A stretch of DNA of 64,000 nt from SCUD01 sp036824505 (GCA_036824505.1 DAITAA010000016.1:1-64000), one strand, 5' to 3'. Positions 45,814 through 53,714 are shown, numbered from the stretch's first letter. The notes: a model not told the origin generated them from the letters alone. Numbers and translations: made by a program.

Positions 45814-47592
45814 ATGAGTTCTTTTGATCACGTCTTTCAACCGGACCGCCCCGGCACAGCGTTGAACGCAGATCGGTCTTTCGACGCGGACGAGTTGCCC
45901 GAATTGATCGCAGCCGATGATCCGACCGAGGATCTCGCCAACGACCTCACGAGCGAGTTGGCGAACTTGAGCGCGCCGACCGGATCGGCGCCGCCGCCGG
46001 CTAGTGACGCCGGTCCAGCCGCGGCCACAGACGACGCGGCCGCAAGTGACGCGACCGGCAGTGCAATAGAGCTGGCCAGCGGCACCGTGCTGCGCGAACG
46101 CTACGTCCTTGAGCAGCTGCTCGGCAGCGGCGGCACGGCCGTGATTTTCCGGGCACGTGACCTGCGGCGCGACGAAGGGACTCACGATAGCCTGCACGTC
46201 GCCATCAAGTTGTTGCGGCCGGAGTTTCGCGATCGAGCCGAAAGCATCGCGCGGCTGAAGCGCGAATTCCACCAGACGCAGTCGCTTGCGCACCCGAATG
46301 TCCTGCGGCTTCATGACCTCGATTGCGATCGGGGAACGTGGTTCATTGCAATGGAACTCCTGGTCGGCGAGGCGCTCGACCAGCGGCTGCGACGCGCTTC
46401 TTCGCGGGGCCTGTCGGCGCGCGAAGTGTCGTCCATAGTCGCCGCGTGCACCGATGCGCTCGCGTTCGCGCACGAGCGTGGCGTGACGCATGGCGACGTG
46501 AAGCCAGGCAACATCTTTCTGACCGCGGGCGGCGAGGTGCGCTTGCTTGATTTCGGCGTTGCGCCCGTCTCGATCGCATCGTCGTTGCCGACGGGTGGGT
46601 CAACGACTGAACCGATCATTGCGGCGGCAACGCGCGCCTACGCCAGTCCCGAGGTGCTGGCGGGGCAAGGCCCGGAACCACGCGACGATGTATTCAGCCT
46701 TGCCTGCGTAATTTACGAAATGCTGACCGGCCGGCATCCGTATGGGCGACTAGGCGCAGACCGGGCGCGCGACGCGGGGGTTGAAATCGTACCGCTGCCT
46801 GGCCTGTCCGAGCGGCAATGGCACGCGCTTTCCAGTTGTCTGGCTTGGCATCGCGAGCTGCGCCCGGCCGATATTCGCGAGCTGCAGCGGGCCCTTCGAG
46901 CCGATGTGCCTTCAGGCGTTCCGTTGCGGGAGGCTGCGGGAGCACCTGGGGGTGCCATTGCGGGGGAGCCGCAGAAGCGGTCGACCAGGACGCGGCGCGG
47001 CGCGACAGCAATCCTCGTAGCCGCCGTCGCCGCCATCGTCCTGGGCGCGCTGCTGAACCGGGTTGGGCTTGAGTCGCAAAACGAACTGCGGTCCGCATCG
47101 CACACTGCGCCCGCGATCGAAACCGTGAAACAGCCCAGTGCTTCGACTGACGGAATTGCGACGGGCGTCGGCACCGCTGCTGGACCCCAGATCACGGTGC
47201 GAAAGGCTGCAACTCCAACGCCAGTCACGGCCAGCCCACAGCCATTGCTGCCGCCCGGGCAAGTGTCGTTTGGTCTGGCATCGATGGTCGTGAGTTCGCG
47301 CGCCGTCATGGCGGCGATTCCGGTCCGCCACCTGGATAAGACAGGCCGGGTTGCGTGGGTCGCCTGGCGTGCGACGGATGGTACCGCCCTGGCTGGCCGC
47401 GACTACGGGGGTCCGCCCGACGGTGTGGCCAGCTTCGAGGATGGGCATGCGTTGCGCATGATTTATGTGCCGATCGTGAATAACTCACGTGCAGCGGGTG
47501 ACAGGTCGTTCACTGTGGAATTCACGGGCGCTTCGCCGCAAACAAGCTTTGGCTCGATTCCTCGCATCGTCGTCACCATCCGGGGTGACTGA
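45814..47592 (+). CDS. transmembrane Ser/Thr protein kinase with C-terminal Calx-beta-like domain
   Basis: A 592-residue membrane kinase. An acidic, Ala/Asp-rich N-terminal region (1-90) precedes a Hanks-type kinase domain: the Gly loop LLGSGGTAVIF, the Lys in HVAIKLLRPEF, the catalytic loop THGDVKPGNIFL (HGD, so a non-RD kinase), the Mg site LLDFGVAP, and YASPEVLAGQ as the APE equivalent. A single transmembrane helix (ATAILVAAVAAIVLGALL, about 392-409) is followed by a Thr/Pro/Ser linker. The periplasmic beta domain (about 480-592) has DYGGPPDGVASFEDG and RSFTVEFTGA, as in Calx-beta repeats. It probably senses an external ligand or calcium. No PP2C phosphatase gene is adjacent. Confidence 0.88.
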   Translation: MSSFDHVFQPDRPGTALNADRSFDADELPELIAADDPTEDLANDLTSELANLSAPTGSAPPPASDAGPAAATDDAAASDATGSAIELASGTVLRERYVLEQLLGSGGTAVIFRARDLRRDEGTHDSLHVAIKLLRPEFRDRAESIARLKREFHQTQSLAHPNVLRLHDLDCDRGTWFIAMELLVGEALDQRLRRASSRGLSAREVSSIVAACTDALAFAHERGVTHGDVKPGNIFLTAGGEVRLLDFGVAPVSIASSLPTGGSTTEPIIAAATRAYASPEVLAGQGPEPRDDVFSLACVIYEMLTGRHPYGRLGADRARDAGVEIVPLPGLSERQWHALSSCLAWHRELRPADIRELQRALRADVPSGVPLREAAGAPGGAIAGEPQKRSTRTRRGATAILVAAVAAIVLGALLNRVGLESQNELRSASHTAPAIETVKQPSASTDGIATGVGTAAGPQITVRKAATPTPVTASPQPLLPPGQVSFGLASMVVSSRAVMAAIPVRHLDKTGRVAWVAWRATDGTALAGRDYGGPPDGVASFEDGHALRMIYVPIVNNSRAAGDRSFTVEFTGASPQTSFGSIPRIVVTIRGD

Positions 47593-47654
47593 CGCAAGTG
47601 CAAGGAAAGCCGGAACGCGACCCGGCCCTCGTTGCCTGCCAGTCGCGGTACCGG

Positions 47655-48107
47655 TCAGCGCAGGTACAGCACCTGGTCATCGCGGATGATCACGCGGTCG
47701 CCGACACGCAGGTTCTGTTTCTCCAGCTGCGTAACCTGGGCCCAGCGCCCGTCGTCGAGCCGAATGTCGAACTGGTATCCTTCCGTCGGTTCTTGATTGT
47801 TCTTCTGGATCTCATGTCCGATCACGCCGCCGGCCACCGCACCGGCCGCGATGGCGGCTGTCTGGTGGTCCTTGGTGTTGATCTGGCTGCCGGCCACGCC
47901 GCCAATGATGGCGCCAAGCACCGCACCAGCGCCGATGTTCATTTGCTGGTCACGAAGTCGGACCCGCTCGATGCGCTCGATATTGCCGCAGGTTTCGCAA
48001 AGACTGCGTGTGTCGGTCGCGTTGTCGTAACGGGGCTGTGAGCCGCAGGCGGAGAGCAGCACTGCAGTCAGCGCGACCAGTCCACTCGTCAGGGCAACGT
48101 TTCGCAT
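47655..48107 (-). CDS. glycine-zipper 2TM lipoprotein (SlyB/Rick_17kDa-like)
   Basis: A 150-residue outer-membrane lipoprotein. The signal ends in lipobox LSAC (TAVLLSACGSQ). The two-helix glycine zipper GAGAVLGAIIGGVAGSQI ... AAIAAGAVAGGVIGHEI lies at about 58-100, followed by a beta domain ending VGDRVIIRDDQVLYLR. Such proteins support envelope integrity and are often stress-induced. It is separated by a terminator from the truncated regulator upstream, so it needs its own promoter between 48108 and 48212. Confidence 0.88.
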   Translation of the reverse strand: MRNVALTSGLVALTAVLLSACGSQPRYDNATDTRSLCETCGNIERIERVRLRDQQMNIGAGAVLGAIIGGVAGSQINTKDHQTAAIAAGAVAGGVIGHEIQKNNQEPTEGYQFDIRLDDGRWAQVTQLEKQNLRVGDRVIIRDDQVLYLR

Positions 48108-48212
48108 GGGAACCTCCGTGGTCAGGTGGGGATCGTGTCTGTCGTCACTGAGAGTACCGGCGCGGCTTGCCGGCGTCGGTACGGCACCGCACGGATCCTC
48201 AATGACTCGTGG

Positions 48213-48258
48213 TGGAAGAAAAGAGACCCGGCCGTGCAGTCAACCGCACCACCGGGTC
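48213..48258 (-). terminator. rho-independent terminator after the truncated Crp/Fnr gene
   Basis: GACCCGG (48225-48231) pairs with CCGGGTC (48252-48258), with inner pairing GTGC/GCAC. Read on the minus strand it is followed by TCTTTTCTTCC (48224-48214). It ends the BON-DUF3185-regulator transcript before the glycine-zipper gene. The 48259-48375 stretch between it and the fragment has no gene. Confidence 0.65.
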
Positions 48259-48375
48259 AGGTCTGAATCCGCGGTTCGGAATCGCTTCAGGGTAAGCTGA
48301 TTCGCAAGTGGGGGGGAATGCGGATTCAGTGCGTCGGTTCGTAGAATATCGTTCGAAGCGTGATTGCTCTGTTCG

Positions 48376-48675
48376 CTACCGCACATATCCACGCAGGCGT
48401 GCGTTGTTGACACCCCGCACCATGGGCGCGGCGGGCATGCCCTCGTTGCCGATCGGTGCGATGTTAGGAGGTGCGTGCTCGCCCAACCTGGTCACCAGCG
48501 GGACGAGAGCGGTCAGGGGGAAATGAACGTACCGGTGCCGCTTGTCCGTCTCACACAGGAGCGTCCCAATGGCCGGGTCCATTGGTTTGCGGAGTTTCAG
48601 GATCCTGTCGCAGGCCGCGCGTGGCAAGCCTTCGATCAGGCGATTGATTACGTGCGCCGATTCTGCGGCAGACAC
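48376..48675 (-). pseudogene. truncated Crp/Fnr-type regulator (N-terminal fragment, cassette copy A)
   Basis: A 99-residue frame that aligns along its length with the first third of the intact regulator at 62681-63394. Shared segments are SA...VINRLIEGLP against SA...VTNRLLETLP, GTLLCE against GTILCE, YVHFPLTALVPLV against YVYFPLTGFISLV, and IGNEGM in both. It stops after LRGYVR, where the paralog continues LRGVVQGSG; bases beyond the stop show no further similarity. The helix-turn-helix is absent, so it cannot regulate by DNA binding. The GTG start lies 3 bases after the DUF3185 stop, the same order as in copy B. A small functional cupin-only protein is possible but unlikely. Confidence 0.8.
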
Positions 48676-48678
48676 CCG

Positions 48679-48903
48679 TTATGTGCCTAGGCCCTTGACT
48701 CGCACCAGCAGCAATACGCCAGCGATGATGGCTCCCGCGCCAACCCAGACGGGAACATTGACAGTTTCCCTGTCCTCGACCGTCAGCTCGATCGGTCCCA
48801 GCTTGGTTTCGTGCGTTTCCCTGGTGTAGGTGAAGCCGCCATAGGCCAGGCCCAGAACACCGGCCACGATCAGCAGCAGCGCCGCAAATTTCGTTCCATT
48901 CAT
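48679..48903 (-). CDS. DUF3185 family small membrane protein (copy A)
   Basis: A 74-residue protein with two hydrophobic helices (FAALLLIVAGVLGLAYGGF and VWVGAGAIIAGVLLLV) joined by a polar loop with the conserved THETKLGPIELTV. The function of the family is unknown. It is the middle gene of the duplicated cassette and nearly identical to the protein at 63404-63622. It is preceded by AGGAGCAAGG-type sequence at the start. Confidence 0.88.
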   Translation of the reverse strand: MNGTKFAALLLIVAGVLGLAYGGFTYTRETHETKLGPIELTVEDRETVNVPVWVGAGAIIAGVLLLVRVKGLGT

Positions 48904-49005
48904 GAGCCTTGCTCCTTACTCGGTATCCGTGGACGCAAATCAGGGGCGGCCTCAAACGCTTGGCCGCCCCTGAATATCAGGCACTGGTTCCGATGGCAAC
49001 GAAGC

Positions 49006-49320
49006 TCAGGGCTTCAGCTGCATATCGTTCTTGACGGATATCACGCCACTGACGTTATTGGCAACCACGACTGCGTGATTGATGTCGGTCTGTGAATTGA
49101 CGAACCCGGAGAGTTGCACGACGCCTTTGAAAGTCTCGACGTTGATCTCCGATGACTTGAGGGTCTCGTCGCCCATTATCGCGGCCTTGACCTTCAATGT
49201 GATCGCGCTGTCGTCGACGTATTCGCCGGGCGACTCGTGGGTGCGCGTGGACGCGCAACCCATGAATGAGATCAGGACGAGGGGCAGCAAGAATGAAAAA
49301 CGATTCAATAACTTCGACAT
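49006..49320 (-). CDS. BON domain lipoprotein (copy A, intact)
   Basis: A 104-residue exported protein with a signal and probable lipobox FMGC (position -3 is not ideal). One BON domain follows: DSAITLKVKAAIMGDETLKSSEINVETFKGVVQLSGFV, then INHAVVVANNVSGVISVKNDMQ. BON domains (as in OsmY and DolP) bind phospholipid or protect the envelope under osmotic stress. It has a strong AAGGAG RBS and is the first gene of cassette copy A; the second copy at 63728-63941 is broken. Confidence 0.88.
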   Translation of the reverse strand: MSKLLNRFSFLLPLVLISFMGCASTRTHESPGEYVDDSAITLKVKAAIMGDETLKSSEINVETFKGVVQLSGFVNSQTDINHAVVVANNVSGVISVKNDMQLKP

Positions 49321-49498
49321 ATCCGGACTCCTTGGAATTGTGGGCCAACGATCTCAAGAGAGAGATCCGGCTTACCTTGGCTAGAATGAGCGCAATACGG
49401 CAATCAGTCTGTTCGGTGGCGAACACAGGCGCGCCATACGACTCTGCCTATGGGCTGATTCGAAACGCACCGGGGTTACAGCGGCTGTCATCCGCGCT

Positions 49499-49846
49499 TC
49501 AGCAAGTCGACTGGACTTCCTGATAGGTGTTCCGCTCCTGCATGCCTTCCTGGATCTTGTGGCCTGCGATGCCACCGGCGATTGCGCCGCCGGCGGTCGC
49601 CAGTTTCTTGCCGTCACCGCCGCCGATCTGATTGCCGAGAACGCCGCCTATCACCGCACCCGCCACCGTTCCCCCGATCTGGTCGGGATCCTTGACGGGT
49701 CGCGTGACGGTGACAAGCACATCGCGACATTCCTGCCTCGGAACGCTTGCCGACTTCGAATCCATCGTCCGGTATCCGGCCACCGCGGCAACTGCCGTGA
49801 TTGCCAGGGCGCCTACGATGCCGCCGATAATGAGTTGCTTGTTCAT
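49499..49846 (-). CDS. glycine-zipper 2TM domain protein
   Basis: A 115-residue membrane protein with an N-terminal helix (LIIGGIVGALAITAVAAVAGY) and a glycine zipper GGTVAGAVIGGVLGNQIGGGDGKKLATAGGAIAGGIAGHKIQ-type region (about 58-98). A Cys pair is present (QECRDV and a terminal Cys). Similar proteins accompany BON and CsbD/GlsB genes in stress clusters. It is about 180 bases upstream of the BON gene in the same direction. The 49321-49498 gap shows nothing else. Confidence 0.85.
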   Translation of the reverse strand: MNKQLIIGGIVGALAITAVAAVAGYRTMDSKSASVPRQECRDVLVTVTRPVKDPDQIGGTVAGAVIGGVLGNQIGGGDGKKLATAGGAIAGGIAGHKIQEGMQERNTYQEVQSTC

Positions 49847-49904
49847 TGAGTCTGTTCTCTACCTTGTGACGATTGATTCGAAGAAGGACCTGCGGAGGCC
49901 GGAT

Positions 49905-50177
49905 TCATGCTCGACTTGAGATGCCCCCCAGGAGCTTCACGAAGGCCAGCAGAATGATTGCCCCCAGCAAAGACACGAGCATTCCTGGCAGGCTGAAGTT
50001 GCCTTGATTGATGGTCGAAGCTCCGAAAAACCCGCTCAGGAACCATCCGCCGAGGAAGGCGCCGACGATGCCGACCACCACATTGAGAACGATGCCCTGC
50101 CGGCCGTTTGTGCCCATGACCATGCTTGCGATCCAGCCGACCACGCCGCCCAGTACCAGCCAAATGATGAAGTTCAT
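49905..50177 (-). CDS. GlsB/YeaQ/YmgE family stress-response membrane protein
   Basis: A 90-residue protein with three short hydrophobic helices and the family pattern: IIWLVLGGVVGWIASMVMG, GIVLNVVVGIVGAFLGGWFL and a final LVSLLGAIILLAFVKLLGG. Members are also called transglycosylase-associated proteins; their role is unproven but they are induced by acid and osmotic stress in several species. Confidence 0.92.
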   Translation of the reverse strand: MNFIIWLVLGGVVGWIASMVMGTNGRQGIVLNVVVGIVGAFLGGWFLSGFFGASTINQGNFSLPGMLVSLLGAIILLAFVKLLGGISSRA

Positions 50178-50301
50178 GTGCCGTTACCTCGTGTCTCCGT
50201 GAGTTGGGCGAAAGTTAGCTGCAACTGGGGGCGGCGTCTGTACGGTGGCGTACCCAGACCCACTGCACCGGGGCGCACATATATCGGTATGTCAGCGGTA
50301 T

Positions 50302-50315
50302 GTACGATATCGTAC
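50302..50315. promoter_or_regulatory. perfect 14-bp palindrome between GlsB and Crp/Fnr genes
   Basis: GTACGATATCGTAC is a perfect dyad, extended imperfectly by ATG/CAT on both sides, and lies 61 bases before the start of the Crp/Fnr-type regulator and about 125 bases before the divergent GlsB gene. The position suits an operator, possibly for the regulator itself. Confidence 0.4.
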
Positions 50316-50375
50316 GCATGAAAGCAGGCGGTAAAAACCGGCCTGCGGCGTCAAACCGGGGTGTTTGGATAGAGC

Positions 50376-51140
50376 ATGGGGCGAATTCCCGACAGAGTGG
50401 GGCAGAATCACATGCTGGCGGCGTTGCCAGCCGAGGAATGGGAACGCCTCCAGCCACGGCTGGAGCTGCGGTCGATGCCGCTAGGCTACGTGTTGTATGA
50501 GTCCGGCGATGCGATGCGGCACGTGTACTTCCCGACGACCTCCATCGTGTCCTTGCTGTATGTGATGGAAAACGGCTCCTCCGCAGAGATCGCGATCGTC
50601 GGTAACGAAGGTATCGTCGGGATTTCGCTGTTCATGGGCGGTGAAACGACCCCGAGCCGCGCCATCGTGCAAAGCGCGGGCTCTGCATATCGCATGCCGG
50701 GCAAGTATCTCAAGGAAGAATTCTTCCGTGCCGGGCCGCTGCAGCGGCTGTTGCTGCGTTATACGCAGGCGCTGATAACGCAGATGTCACAGACGGCGGT
50801 CTGCAATCGCCATCATTCCGTCGAGCAGCAACTCTGTCGTTGGCTGTTGATGAGTCTCGATCGCCTGGCCTCGAACGAACTGAAGATGACGCAGGAATTG
50901 ATTGCCAACATGCTCGGTGTACGGCGCGAAGGCGTGACGGAATCGGCAGGCAAATTGCAGAGGCACGGCTTGATAAGTTACAACCGCGGCCACATCGCGG
51001 TGCTGGACCGTCCCGGGCTGGAAGCACACGCGTGCGAATGCTATGAGGTCGTCAAGAAGGAATTCGATCGACTGCTGCCTTGGGCAATAGCCCAGCCACC
51101 AATCGCGCCGCAGCGTGAAATTTCGCCGGCTATGACCTGA
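50376..51140 (+). CDS. Crp/Fnr superfamily transcriptional regulator
   Basis: A 254-residue regulator. The N-terminal cupin domain (about 10-130) has VLYESGDAMRHVYFPTTSIVSLL and IVGNEGIVGIS, but lacks the phosphate-binding cassette of cAMP receptors, so another signal is expected. A dimer helix follows (LQRLLLRYTQALITQMSQTAVCNRHHSVEQQLCRW-type), and a winged helix with MTQELIANMLGVRREGVTESAGKL. The C-terminus GLEAHACECYEVVKKEFDRLL is shared with the regulator at 62681. It has an AGAG RBS and is divergent from the GlsB gene. Its 3' end overlaps the YqjK-like gene by 11 bases. Confidence 0.9.
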   Translation: MGRIPDRVGQNHMLAALPAEEWERLQPRLELRSMPLGYVLYESGDAMRHVYFPTTSIVSLLYVMENGSSAEIAIVGNEGIVGISLFMGGETTPSRAIVQSAGSAYRMPGKYLKEEFFRAGPLQRLLLRYTQALITQMSQTAVCNRHHSVEQQLCRWLLMSLDRLASNELKMTQELIANMLGVRREGVTESAGKLQRHGLISYNRGHIAVLDRPGLEAHACECYEVVKKEFDRLLPWAIAQPPIAPQREISPAMT

Positions 51141-51360
51141 AGAAACGCTTTCCCGCCAGCAGGGACGCGAGTCCCGCAAGCAATCCGGCCGCCAGGTCCG
51201 GCCGCCGGAGCAGGAAGCGCATCGTCATGCTGCGCGGGTAGCCGCCGTCGGTGGCGGGTGCCGGCCCGAGTCTGTGCACAATCTCCTCGCGCTGGGCCTG
51301 CAGGCGCCGGCGCAACGCCAGGCGTTGCTCAGCGAGCGATACATTCGCAATCGGGATCAC
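51130..51360 (-). CDS. YqjK-like small protein (GTG start)
   Basis: A 76-residue protein that begins with GTG at 51360, with AGGAG six bases ahead, and overlaps the YqjE-like stop (GTGA). It has an N-terminal basic helix (AEQRLALRRRLQAQREEIVHRL), a linker, and a short hydrophobic C-terminus (LAAGLLAGLASLLAG) ending KRFFRS. The size, composition and third place after YqjD- and YqjE-like genes match E. coli yqjK, although residue similarity is low. It is convergent with the Crp/Fnr gene and overlaps it by 11 bases. Confidence 0.65.
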   Translation of the reverse strand: MIPIANVSLAEQRLALRRRLQAQREEIVHRLGPAPATDGGYPRSMTMRFLLRRPDLAAGLLAGLASLLAGKRFFRS

Positions 51361-51740
51361 AAATTGCTCCTGAGCACGGCCAGGTCCGCAGCGAGTTCTT
51401 CGCGCGTTGCCGCAAACGCCTGGCTGCTCTGCGCCGACAGGGCCCGGAACCGGCGCCAAGCGAGAGCCGTAGCCAGCCCGTAGATGGCAACCAGCGCCAA
51501 CGCGATCGGGATCCGGTATTCCGTGTCCCAGCCAAATGCCAGCACCAGGGCTCCGATCAGAAGCATTACGCACACGATGCCCGTATAGCAAAGCAGCGCG
51601 AGAACGAGCATCCTGAGGAGCCGGCTTTTCTGCTCCTCCCACTCAACCCGGGCCAACTGACCTTGAAGATCAGCCTGTGCCAGCAGCGGGCCGCCCGCCG
51701 AAAGCAGCATGCGAATAACACGAAACGGGGTCGATCTCAT
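51357..51740 (-). CDS. YqjE-like phage-holin superfamily membrane protein
   Basis: A 127-residue inner-membrane protein with two adjacent helices (LVLALLCYTGIVCVMLLIGALVLAF-type and IPIALALVAIYGLATALAW) flanked by amphipathic arms. It resembles the holin 3_6/YqjE family. In E. coli YqjD and YqjE bind stationary-phase ribosomes at the membrane and respond to stress. Here it follows the YqjD-like gene by 18 bases and overlaps the YqjK-like gene. Confidence 0.85.
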   Translation of the reverse strand: MRSTPFRVIRMLLSAGGPLLAQADLQGQLARVEWEEQKSRLLRMLVLALLCYTGIVCVMLLIGALVLAFGWDTEYRIPIALALVAIYGLATALAWRRFRALSAQSSQAFAATREELAADLAVLRSNL

Positions 51741-51758
51741 TCCAACCTCCCCGGCGCG

Positions 51759-52121
51759 TTACTTGCGCCGGGTGAGCGCAACACCGAGCAGAAGACCCAG
51801 AACCGCGCTGATGCCTATCGCCTGCCACGGATTCTCATGCACATAGCTATTGGTCGCTTTGGCAGTCTCGCGCGTCTGGTCAGCGATCGCGCCGCCGATA
51901 TCTTCGACCGATTCCCTTGCCGCCGCGACACGCTTGCTGAGCTTTGCCTTGACGCGGGCCATTTCCTCGCCGGTGAACGACGTCGTGGCCTTGATCAGGT
52001 CCTCGACATCCGCGATGAGGTTCTGAAACTCGCGGGACATGCCAGACGGAGCGCAATTTCCGGCCGCTGCAGCAGCTTTTCCATTGCCCTCGGGCTCGGA
52101 GATGTTGGTCTTGGTTTGCAT
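51759..52121 (-). CDS. DUF883 family protein (YqjD/ElaB/YgaM)
   Basis: A 120-residue C-tail-anchored protein. The start at 52121 has GAGGAGGAAG just ahead. A helical DUF883 domain (EFQNLIADVEDLIKATTSFTGEEM; RVKAKLSKRVAAARESVED) is followed by the family signature SYVHENPWQAIGISAVLGLLLGVALTRR. E. coli homologues attach to 70S and 100S ribosomes and tether them to the inner membrane in stationary phase. First gene of a YqjD-YqjE-YqjK-like operon. Confidence 0.92.
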   Translation of the reverse strand: MQTKTNISEPEGNGKAAAAAGNCAPSGMSREFQNLIADVEDLIKATTSFTGEEMARVKAKLSKRVAAARESVEDIGGAIADQTRETAKATNSYVHENPWQAIGISAVLGLLLGVALTRRK

Positions 52122-52252
52122 AACTTCCTCCTCCTGCGACTTGCGACAGCCCACACCACCCGATTGACGATACGCGCGCCCAAGGGCGGTGTCTGTGCGT
52201 AAAGGTACGTAGAATGGAAAAGGCCAGCCGCTGGGGACTGGCCACTGGCAGA

Positions 52253-52606
52253 TGGTGGAGGCGGCGGGAATCGAACCCGCGTCCGCAAGCCCTACGCTAC
52301 AGGATCTACGTGCGTGTCCACGCCTATTGATCTCGCTTCATGCTACCCGGCGGGCGGGGAAAACATGGAGCCAGCTCAGGAACGTTTTAGCAGTTCCGGC
52401 CCTCAGCACACCGGTTCCGCGATCCTGTGAGCGCGTCCCCCGATTTGGCAGCACAGGCACTAGCCAGTCGAAGGTTAGGCGGGGTTAAGCCGCCAGAGCG
52501 TAGTTGTCGTCGTTGGCAACTAGAGTTTGCAAGCTGATTAACGAGGAGGCCTGCACCTCGGCACGCCCCTGGAGTTTCGCGACCCACGTCGAAGCCGATC
52601 GCCCCC
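52253..52606 (-). ncRNA. ssrA: transfer-messenger RNA (tmRNA)
   Basis: A one-piece tmRNA of 354 bases. The 5' end GGGGGCGATCGGCTTCGACG (from 52606) pairs with the 3' CGCCTCC followed by ACCA, ending at 52253. The T arm is GCGGGTTCGATTCCCGC. The tag frame at 52517-52488 reads ANDDNYALAA and stops with TAA at 52487-52485; the first Ala comes from the charged tRNA. It rescues stalled ribosomes with SmpB, whose gene is not in the window. Confidence 0.96.
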
Positions 52607-52841
52607 AGAAGTCTTTCCTATCCTAACAGATTTCACCGCGTCACCGGCCCATCCACATAAGCGGCAGAACCGTCGGGCGCCTTGCATCTGGCACAATCTG
52701 CTCAAAGCAAATCATGAGGCAGCGATGAGCAGCGCTCGTCCTCAAACCCGGATTCGATGATCAACTCCGCATCCGGAGCCCAGTCCTGCTCGCTGTCGGC
52801 CGGCAAGGCCTGCAGGTGGACCCGCATGCGGGCCGACTGCA
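52607..52841. other. intergenic region between ssrA and the diguanylate cyclase
   Basis: 235 bases (316 if the later start of the next gene is used). The part next to ssrA (52607-52640) is AT-richer and includes TTAGGATAG on the minus strand, a plausible -10 for ssrA. No gene supported. Confidence 0.4.
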
Positions 52842-53714
52842 ATGTACGGTGCCGCACAGACTACGGGGTCGGACGGACGATATTTTCAGCCTGTCGCGCC
52901 ATGGGTGGTGCAAGGCGTCAAGATGCTGGAGTCCAAGCAACAGTGGAATCATGGAGTCGCCACAGGCGCCGCAGGCCCGCGTGGTGATGCGAAACAACCC
53001 CAGAGCCTGCTTCAAAATCGGGCTTGGCGGGGTCAGCCTGCCGGATCATCGAATGTCAGCGCTGATCCTTTGCCGCCCGCAGACGCCTCGCAGTTACTGG
53101 CCGCTGCGGAATGGCAACTTCGCGACGTGCTTCACGAAAACGAGGCTCTGAGGATCGACAACAAGCACCTGATGGAGTCGCTGGTCGATACCTCGCGAAG
53201 GGCCGTGGCCGCGCAACGCATCGCCCTTCATGACGGGCTCACGGGACTGCCCAACAGGCTATTGCTGATCAGGCGGCTGCAACTGGCGATCAGGAAAGCC
53301 TCTGAGCGGCAATGCCAATTGGCGCTGTTGTTCATTGATCTCGACGGCTTCAAGAATGTGAATGATCGTCTGGGACACTCGGTCGCCGACAAGTTGCTCT
53401 CGGCCGTCGGCGCTCGAATCGCGGCCGGCGTCCGCCACACCGATCTTGCCTGCCGCTATGGTGGCGATGAATTCGTGGCCCTGCTGCCGAATCTTGAGGA
53501 TGCAACGATTGCAGTCAGCATCTCGGAGGCGATCCGCAGCCGCATAGGCCAACTCTATTCCATCGATGACAACGAAATTTGCATAACCGCATCGATCGGC
53601 CTGGCCGTGTATCCGGCAGACGGCGAGCGTTACGATACATTATTGAACCATGCTGATACCGCAATGTATCGAGACAAAGCCGCGCGGCGGTCACGGGGCT
53701 CGTCATCCATCTGA
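52842..53714 (+). CDS. GGDEF domain diguanylate cyclase
   Basis: A 290-residue soluble protein with an unstructured N-terminus, a coiled coil (about 85-125; QLRDVLHENEALRIDNKHLM) and a complete GGDEF domain with active site RYGGDEF and an I-site RHTD five residues before it. The ATG at 52923 (MLESKQQ), with CAAGG ahead, may be the true start, since residues 1-27 look non-coding. It should make c-di-GMP. It converges with the glucan synthase gene 111 bases away, and no sensor domain is visible. Confidence 0.88.
   Translation: MYGAAQTTGSDGRYFQPVAPWVVQGVKMLESKQQWNHGVATGAAGPRGDAKQPQSLLQNRAWRGQPAGSSNVSADPLPPADASQLLAAAEWQLRDVLHENEALRIDNKHLMESLVDTSRRAVAAQRIALHDGLTGLPNRLLLIRRLQLAIRKASERQCQLALLFIDLDGFKNVNDRLGHSVADKLLSAVGARIAAGVRHTDLACRYGGDEFVALLPNLEDATIAVSISEAIRSRIGQLYSIDDNEICITASIGLAVYPADGERYDTLLNHADTAMYRDKAARRSRGSSSI

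Larger units (their letters stand above)
48376..49342 (-). repeat. duplicated cassette, copy A (BON - DUF3185 - truncated Crp/Fnr)
   Basis: Gene order, strand and sequence match 62681-63964. The DUF3185 proteins agree in 58 of their first 67 residues by direct comparison, and even the leader of the BON gene is conserved (17 of 22 bases around the start). This copy keeps BON and DUF3185 but has lost two thirds of the regulator gene. Confidence 0.85.

Noticed and set aside
48106..48300. Small plus-strand frame of 64 codons between glycine-zipper and fragment genes
   Set aside because: It overlaps a minus-strand terminator hairpin, lacks an RBS and has a random-looking composition.
51357..51740. 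Prophage holin
   Set aside because: Although it belongs to a holin-named superfamily, it sits in a YqjD-YqjE-YqjK-like operon with no lysin or phage genes.
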